In this document: one piece after another, positions 59,457-63,886 of the stretch
Numbering within the stretch: position 1 is the stretch's first letter
How the letters are laid out: the number at the start of each line of letters is the position of its first letter
Source: Streptomyces sp. 150FB
Lineage (GTDB): Bacteria > Actinomycetota > Actinomycetes > Streptomycetales > Streptomycetaceae
DNA: 63,886 nt
Direction of reading: 5' to 3'
NCBI RefSeq assembly: GCF_000818195.1
Contig: NZ_JTHL01000001.1
Location: 9,007,040 to 9,070,925, forward strand
Notes under the pieces: model-generated
Seen by the model: the letters and a program-made list of their open reading frames with translations, nothing else
What the model was told of the DNA's origin: nothing
The model's database searches: none
Translations under genes and position numbers: made by a program

Positions 59457-59485
59457 ATCTAGCAAGCTCCGCCGAAGCGCGTCAA
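59457..59485 (-). promoter_or_regulatory. Promoter of the AHBA synthase operon
   Basis: On the minus strand TTGACG (59485-59480) and CTAGAT (59462-59457) are separated by 17 bases, a good housekeeping-type promoter. Transcription would start near 59450, leaving a ~130-base leader. Confidence 0.6.
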
Positions 59486-59644
59486 CACCGCGTGTCCGGG
59501 CGTATACGGCGGGTATCAGCCGTGCCAGCGGTTTCCTGCCCCCGATACGCGTGAAGACACCGGCGCGGAAATAGCAGGGGCGCACCCGAGCCTCATCTTC
59601 GGTCGCCTGACGCGCCCTTCGGGGGAATGGCCAGAAGTGCATGC

Positions 59645-59672
59645 TTGAAGACTTCGGTAAATCCCCTAGGGT
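59645..59672 (+). promoter_or_regulatory. Candidate promoter of the ACP operon
   Basis: TTGAAG (59645-59650) and TAGGGT (59667-59672) are 16 bases apart, facing the ACP gene. The ~210-base leader contains a strong hairpin CTCCGGGCAGCCCGGAG at 59778-59794. The rest of the 570-base divergent region shows no further gene. Confidence 0.45.
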
Positions 59673-59891
59673 GGGGCGGCGTTGGGGAAGTGGGAATGGT
59701 TCGGCTCCTATCACGTGACACCCGGACAAGGTTCATGTAGCACATACGTACGGACTTCTCCTCGCTCCACGGTGGGTCTCCGGGCAGCCCGGAGGTCCCT
59801 GGTGGCCGGGTCCCGTCCGAGCGGAAATAGTTTTCCGACCTTATCCAGTCGCCCTTCCGGTTCGCCCTGTCCCGCGAAAGGACGTTGCACC

Positions 59892-60200
59892 GTGGAAGAG
59901 ATCATGACCCGGCCGCCAAAAGTGCTGGATGATCCTTTCGAACTTACCGTCGCGCCGTTCGAAATTCCCGATTGTGGGCAGGTGGAAGCGCCGGGACTGG
60001 ATTCGATCAGCACCGTCGAGTTCCTGATCCGGACGGAGAGCAAATTCGCTGTGGAGATCACCGGCGAGGATCCCCCGGTCAGACCGATCGACGCTCTCGA
60101 TCTCCTTGCCGAAAACGTTCGCCAACGCACCGCCCTCGCCGGCAATCCCACCGGCTGGGATGAGATGAGGAGACGGCCGACATGGCAGAGCGCGCTCTGA
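59892..60200 (+). CDS. Stand-alone acyl carrier protein
   Basis: A 102-residue carrier protein starting at GTG 59892 after GAAAGGA. The phosphopantetheine site is Ser38 in GLDSISTVEFL, followed by helix III (VRPIDALDLLAENV). The Ser-Ile-Ser-Thr-Val form and the first gene position suggest it carries an aromatic starter such as AHBA, as the ACP MmcB does in mitomycin biosynthesis; this is inferred. It overlaps the next gene by 19 bases. No adenylating ligase is in view. Confidence 0.82.
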   Translation: MEEIMTRPPKVLDDPFELTVAPFEIPDCGQVEAPGLDSISTVEFLIRTESKFAVEITGEDPPVRPIDALDLLAENVRQRTALAGNPTGWDEMRRRPTWQSAL

Positions 60201-61597
60201 TCATCGGGCTCGACGGAATGCCCCGCACGCTGCTCACCGAACTCGCCGCCGAGGGGGTGCTGCCCCGGATCGCGGGACTGCTGGCCGAGGGCGTCTGCGG
60301 CGAACTGCGCGCCCCCGTACCGGAGATCAGCTCAACCTCCTGGGCGACCTTCCTCACCGGCACCAACCCGGCCCGGCACGGGATCTTCGGCTTCACCGAC
60401 CTGCTCCCCGGCGAGGGCTACCGCGTCCACTTCCCCAACCTGCTGCACCTGCGCAGGCCCGCGCTCTGGGCGCTGGCGGCGGCGGCGGGCCGGCGGACGG
60501 TGTGCGTCAATGTGCCGGGCACCTATCCGGCTGTCGCCATGGACAGCGTCCTGGTCTCCGGATTCGTGGCGCCCCGCTTCGAACACGCCGTCACCCCGGC
60601 CAGGCTCCTGCCGGAGCTGCGCCGCCTCGGTTACGAACTCGACGTCGAGATCGGCGACGTGGTGGCCGACCCGCGGGGCTTCCTCGCCCGGGCGGAGCGT
60701 GCCCTGCGCGCCCGAACGGATGCGATGGAACATCTGCTGACCCAGGAGCCCTGGGAGCTGGGCGTCGCGATCTTCACCGAGACCGACCGGGTGCACCACT
60801 TCCTGTGGCGGGCCGTGGCCGACCCCGGCGATCCGCTGCACGCGGCCGTACGGGACTTCTACCGGCTGGTCGACGCCTGCGTCGGCCGGCTCGTGGACCT
60901 GTGCCGCCCGGACGACGAACTGTTCATGGTCAGCGACCACGGATTCGGCCCCGCCGACCGGCAGTTCTACGTCAACGCCTGGCTGCGGGAGGCGGGTCAC
61001 CTGGCCGCCCTCGACACCACGGAGAAGCTCACAGGACTCGACGCCCGCAGTACCGCCTTCGCCCTCGACCCCGCCCGTATCTACCTGCACCGCAAGGGCC
61101 GCTTCCCCGGCGGGGGACTCACCGACAGCGAAGGGGAGAGCGTCGCCGAGGAGATCACCGGAGAGCTCCTGCGACTGCGCTCCGACGGGCCCCTGGTGGG
61201 CACCGAGGTGGACGGGCCCCTGCTGATCTCGCAGGTCCTGCGCGCCGACGAATTGTACGAGGGGCCGCTGCTCCACCACGCGCCCGACCTCCTGGTGCTG
61301 CCGGCCGAAGGGGTACAACTCCGCGGCGCCTGGGGCGGAACCGGCGTTGTGCGGCCCGACAAGATGCTGACCGGCACCCACACACGCGACAACGCCCTCT
61401 TCTACCGGCGGGGCGCACCCGCACCGGTGGGCTCCCAAGGCGCGGGACCGGAGAGTGCCGGTCCGGAGAACCCCGGCCGGGAGACGCCCATGGACATGGT
61501 GGACGTGGCCCCGACCGTGCTCGCCTCCATCGGCGTACGGCCGCTGGGGCAGGACGGGTCGATCGTCCTCGGCGTACGGGAGAGTGAGCGGGAATGA
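60182..61597 (+). CDS. Alkaline-phosphatase-superfamily phosphodiesterase 1
   Basis: A 471-residue protein of the type I phosphodiesterase/nucleotide pyrophosphatase group. IIGLDGMP carries the first metal Asp, SSTSWATFLTGTNPARHGIFGF the nucleophile region, FTETDRVHHFLWR a metal Asp and His pair, and MVSDHGFG the last Asp-His. No signal peptide is seen, so it acts in the cytosol. It overlaps ACP and dehydroquinase genes. A phosphate-, phosphodiester- or sulfate-ester substrate in the AHBA pathway is possible; unknown. Confidence 0.85.
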   Translation: MAERALIIGLDGMPRTLLTELAAEGVLPRIAGLLAEGVCGELRAPVPEISSTSWATFLTGTNPARHGIFGFTDLLPGEGYRVHFPNLLHLRRPALWALAAAAGRRTVCVNVPGTYPAVAMDSVLVSGFVAPRFEHAVTPARLLPELRRLGYELDVEIGDVVADPRGFLARAERALRARTDAMEHLLTQEPWELGVAIFTETDRVHHFLWRAVADPGDPLHAAVRDFYRLVDACVGRLVDLCRPDDELFMVSDHGFGPADRQFYVNAWLREAGHLAALDTTEKLTGLDARSTAFALDPARIYLHRKGRFPGGGLTDSEGESVAEEITGELLRLRSDGPLVGTEVDGPLLISQVLRADELYEGPLLHHAPDLLVLPAEGVQLRGAWGGTGVVRPDKMLTGTHTRDNALFYRRGAPAPVGSQGAGPESAGPENPGRETPMDMVDVAPTVLASIGVRPLGQDGSIVLGVRESERE

Positions 61598-62031
61598 GCC
61601 ATGTACTGCTGCTCAACGGGCCGAATCTCGGCACACTCGGCACCCGGCAGCCGGAGATCTACGGCACCACCACCCTGGCCGAGATCGAGGACACGGTGGC
61701 CGAGGAAGTCGGCGCCCGTGGCTGGAAACTGGAGTCGGAACAGCGCAACAGCGAGGGCGAACTGATCGAACTGCTGCAGCGACACGGCGGCGCCGTGGGC
61801 GCGATCGTCAACCCCGGAGCCCTGATGATCGCGGGCTGGGGACTGCGTGACGCGCTGGCCGACTTCGCCCCGCCCTGGATCGAGGTGCACCTTTCCAACG
61901 TCTGGGCACGCGAGAGTTTCCGCCACACCTCCGTCACAGCGCCACTCGCCGCAGGTGTGGTGATGGGCATGGGGGCACTCGGCTACCGGCTCGCCGCCCA
62001 CGCGCTCACCCGGCTCGTGACCGCATCCTGA
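61594..62031 (+). CDS. rifJ: Type II (amino)dehydroquinate dehydratase (RifJ-like)
   Basis: A 145-residue type II dehydroquinase. LLLNGPNLGTLGTRQPEIYG holds the catalytic Tyr and Arg loop, VNPGALM the Asn, and IEVHLSNVWARESFRHTSV the catalytic His and substrate loop. In an AHBA operon it would dehydrate aminodehydroquinate to aminodehydroshikimate. ATG 61594 overlaps the phosphodiesterase 1 stop. Confidence 0.9.
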   Translation: MSHVLLLNGPNLGTLGTRQPEIYGTTTLAEIEDTVAEEVGARGWKLESEQRNSEGELIELLQRHGGAVGAIVNPGALMIAGWGLRDALADFAPPWIEVHLSNVWARESFRHTSVTAPLAAGVVMGMGALGYRLAAHALTRLVTAS

Positions 62032-62170
62032 CCGAGCCCCGAGCCCTGCCCCCGACCCGCGCCCCCGACTGACCCCCGACCCCGACCGCGTACCGCACCA
62101 CACCCCCGGCCAGGCGGGATTCCCGCGCCAGGGAGAGCCCCCGGAGAGCCGGCGAAAGAGGGAGAACCAG

Positions 62171-63544
62171 ATGCCACACCCCGGCAGGGTCGCCGTGATC
62201 GGACTGGACTCGGCCACCCCTCAACTCCTGTTCGACCGGTTCGCCGAGGACATGCCGGTCCTCGGCGCGCTGCGGCAGCGTTCGTTGTGGGGCCCGATGC
62301 GCAGCGTCGATCCGCCCATCACCATGCCCGCCTGGTCCTGCATGATGTCCGGCCGGACCCCCGGCGAGCTGGGGGTGTACGGCTTCCGCGACCGCTCGTC
62401 CTACGACTACGGACCGATGGCCTTCGCCACCTCGCGCAGCATCAAGGCACCCCGGATCTGGGACGAGATGACCGCCGCCGGCCGCGACAGCGTGGTGCTC
62501 GGGGTGCCCGGCACCTACCCCACCACACCGATCCAGGGCGCGATGGTCTCCTGCTTCCTGGCCCCTTCGACCCGCGCCCAGTACACGTCCCCGCCCGGAC
62601 TCCGCGACGAACTGGAGAAGCTGACCGGGGGCTACGCGCTCGACGTGGAGAACTTCCGCTCGCCCGAACTGGCCCGCGTCTCCCAGCAGATCTTCGACAT
62701 GAGCGAGCAGCGCTTCCAGGTGGCCCGGCATCTGGCGACCACTCAGGACTGGGACTTCCTCTCCTTCGTCGACATGGGCCCCGACCGGCTCCACCACGGC
62801 TTCTGGAAGTACTGCGACCCCGACCATCCGCGCTACGAGCCCGGCAACCCGTACGAGAACCTCTTCCGCGACTACTACCGGGGTCTTGACCGGCACATCG
62901 GTGAGTTCCTGGAGTGCCTACCGGACGACACCTCGGTCATGGTCGTCTCCGACCACGGAGCCCAGCCCATGGTCGGCGGACTGTTCATCAACGAGTGGCT
63001 GCGCCAGGAGGGGCTGCTCGTCCTCGCGAAGGAACCCGGGGGACCCACCCCCATGGCCAAGGCCGAGGTCGACTGGAAACGCACCACGGCCTGGGCGGAG
63101 GGCGGCTACTACGGCCGGATCTTCCTCAACGTGGAGGGCCGCGAACCCCAGGGCATCGTGCCGGCCGGGGAGTACGAGGACACCCTCGACCGGATCGCCG
63201 GGGCCCTGGAGCGGATGGACGACGACACCGGTCAACCGCTGGGCACCCGGGCGCTGCGCCCCGACGAGCTCTACCCGGAGGTCAACGGGATCGCCCCCGA
63301 CCTGCTGGTCTACGTCGGCAATCTGCGCTGGCGCGCGCTGGCCACCCTCGGCATGGAGAAGGGTCTCTTCACCACGGAGAACGACACCGGGCCCGACCAC
63401 GCCAACCACGCGGACACCGGGATCCTGATGCTCAGTCACCCGGGCGTCACCCCGGGCCCCGCCCGTGATCTGTCGCTGTACGACGTGGCGCCCGCGCTGC
63501 GCGAAATGCTGGGCCTGCCGGGAGGCGGGCGGCTCCCTCACTGA
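62171..63544 (+). CDS. Alkaline-phosphatase-superfamily phosphodiesterase 2
   Basis: A 457-residue paralogue of phosphodiesterase 1. VIGLDSATP, ITMPAWSCMMSGRTPGELGVYGF, FVDMGPDRLHHGFW, VVSDHGAQ and GPDHANHADTGILM give the full metal set. AAGAGGGAGAACCAG precedes the ATG. Together the pair brackets the dehydroquinase gene. Role unknown; not a usual member of AHBA clusters known to me. Confidence 0.85.
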   Translation: MPHPGRVAVIGLDSATPQLLFDRFAEDMPVLGALRQRSLWGPMRSVDPPITMPAWSCMMSGRTPGELGVYGFRDRSSYDYGPMAFATSRSIKAPRIWDEMTAAGRDSVVLGVPGTYPTTPIQGAMVSCFLAPSTRAQYTSPPGLRDELEKLTGGYALDVENFRSPELARVSQQIFDMSEQRFQVARHLATTQDWDFLSFVDMGPDRLHHGFWKYCDPDHPRYEPGNPYENLFRDYYRGLDRHIGEFLECLPDDTSVMVVSDHGAQPMVGGLFINEWLRQEGLLVLAKEPGGPTPMAKAEVDWKRTTAWAEGGYYGRIFLNVEGREPQGIVPAGEYEDTLDRIAGALERMDDDTGQPLGTRALRPDELYPEVNGIAPDLLVYVGNLRWRALATLGMEKGLFTTENDTGPDHANHADTGILMLSHPGVTPGPARDLSLYDVAPALREMLGLPGGGRLPH

Positions 63545-63563
63545 GGCGGCGGGAGCGCGCGGG

Positions 63564-63886
63564 TCAGCCGGTGATGGTCGCCCCGCGCGCCAGCAGGAGC
63601 GCGCCGTGCAGCGAGGCGCGCGCTCCGGCGGTCGCCCTGCGTACGGCGGGCAACGGGGTGCCCGGCCTGGCCAGCCGCCGGGTCTCCTCACGTACCGCCC
63701 GTACGAGGCCCGGCACTCCGTGGCCGAAGCCGCCGCCGATACGGACCTCAGTGCACTGGACCAGCTCGCCGAGGTTGACCACCGCGACCGCCAGCGCCCG
63801 CGCTGTCCGCCGCAGCGGTTCCGTCGCCCACGCGCGGTTCTCGGCGAGGCCCGCGCGGAAGGCCGCGGGAGTGACCGGTCCGCCCA
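63564..63886 (-). CDS. rifN: ROK-family sugar kinase, C-terminal part (RifN-like)
   Basis: The last 107 residues of a ROK protein whose start lies beyond the window. VAVVNLGELVQCTEVRIGGGFGHGVPGL is the conserved ROK C-terminal region. In AHBA clusters the ROK protein RifN phosphorylates kanosamine, giving the precursor of aminoDAHP; the genomic context makes that the best guess. Confidence 0.75.
   Translation of the reverse strand, partial: GGPVTPAAFRAGLAENRAWATEPLRRTARALAVAVVNLGELVQCTEVRIGGGFGHGVPGLVRAVREETRRLARPGTPLPAVRRATAGARASLHGALLLARGATITG

Noticed and set aside
51526..63886. Calling the cluster a mitomycin or ansamycin cluster outright
   Set aside because: AHBA synthase occurs in both classes. 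Neither PKS modules nor the mitomycin-specific genes are visible, so only the AHBA precursor pathway is claimed.

Overview
The window is high-GC actinobacterial DNA, almost certainly a Streptomyces chromosome. Third codon positions are strongly GC, GTG starts are frequent, 4-base ATGA/GTGA overlaps are the rule inside operons, rare TTA codons occur, and the families are typical of the genus (DrrAB, pre-ATP-grasp ligase, HemK2-like methyltransferase plus CDGSH, SsuD/SfnB). I see no rRNA, tRNA, CRISPR array, prophage or replication origin.

Left part (1-26 kb): the end of a discoidin-domain glycosidase, an aldo/keto reductase convergent with a LysR regulator, then a unit made of a ribbon-helix-helix protein, a DUF4097 protein and a DrrA/DrrB ABC exporter, preceded by a striking 10-bp-periodic operator array. 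Next come small proteins, a broken EamA permease, a membrane-anchored glutamate-synthase-like protein, a four-gene overlapping operon (acyl-CoA dehydrogenase-like, PIG-L deacetylase, NodS-like methyltransferase, family 2 glycosyltransferase), a PGM1-like ATP-grasp ligase divergent from a HemK2-like methyltransferase/CDGSH/haem-oxygenase-like operon, and assorted housekeeping and secreted proteins (cupin, TetR plus hydrolase, DsbA-like, HupE-like, metallophosphoesterase, DUF916).

Sulfur part (26-38 kb and 47-51 kb): a Dpp-type ABC importer coupled to an NtaA-type flavin monooxygenase, a LysR regulator, then SsuE-, SfnB- and SsuD-like enzymes, and farther right a sulfonate/taurine-type importer. 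Two of these units are preceded by short Cys-codon leader peptides of one family (R-H/Y-x-D-L/F...C-R) and a third by a weaker candidate, which suggests cysteine-responsive attenuation. Together they would import organosulfonates and release sulfite.

Biosynthetic part (38-43 kb and 51.5-63.9 kb): close homologues of the 3-amino-5-hydroxybenzoate (AHBA) pathway are present: a RifI-like aminoquinate/shikimate dehydrogenase, a RifG-like aminodehydroquinate synthase, AHBA synthase (RifK), RifM-like HAD phosphatase, RifJ-like type II dehydroquinase, and at the right edge the C-terminus of a ROK kinase (RifN-like). With them lie an orphan cysD, an MFS exporter, P450, two SAM methyltransferases, a luciferase-like oxidoreductase, a beta-lactamase-fold protein with Cys in place of the catalytic Ser, a stand-alone acyl carrier protein and two alkaline-phosphatase-superfamily proteins. 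TTA codons in cysD, the exporter and the phosphatase hint at bldA control. No polyketide synthase is visible; the cluster continues past the right edge. I do not recognise this combination of tailoring genes as any AHBA cluster I know, and it is the best candidate for something undescribed. Between 43 and 51 kb the cluster appears to be interrupted by unrelated genes (terpene-cyclase-fold protein, aldo/keto reductase, flavin protein, transposase-like protein and the sulfonate importer).
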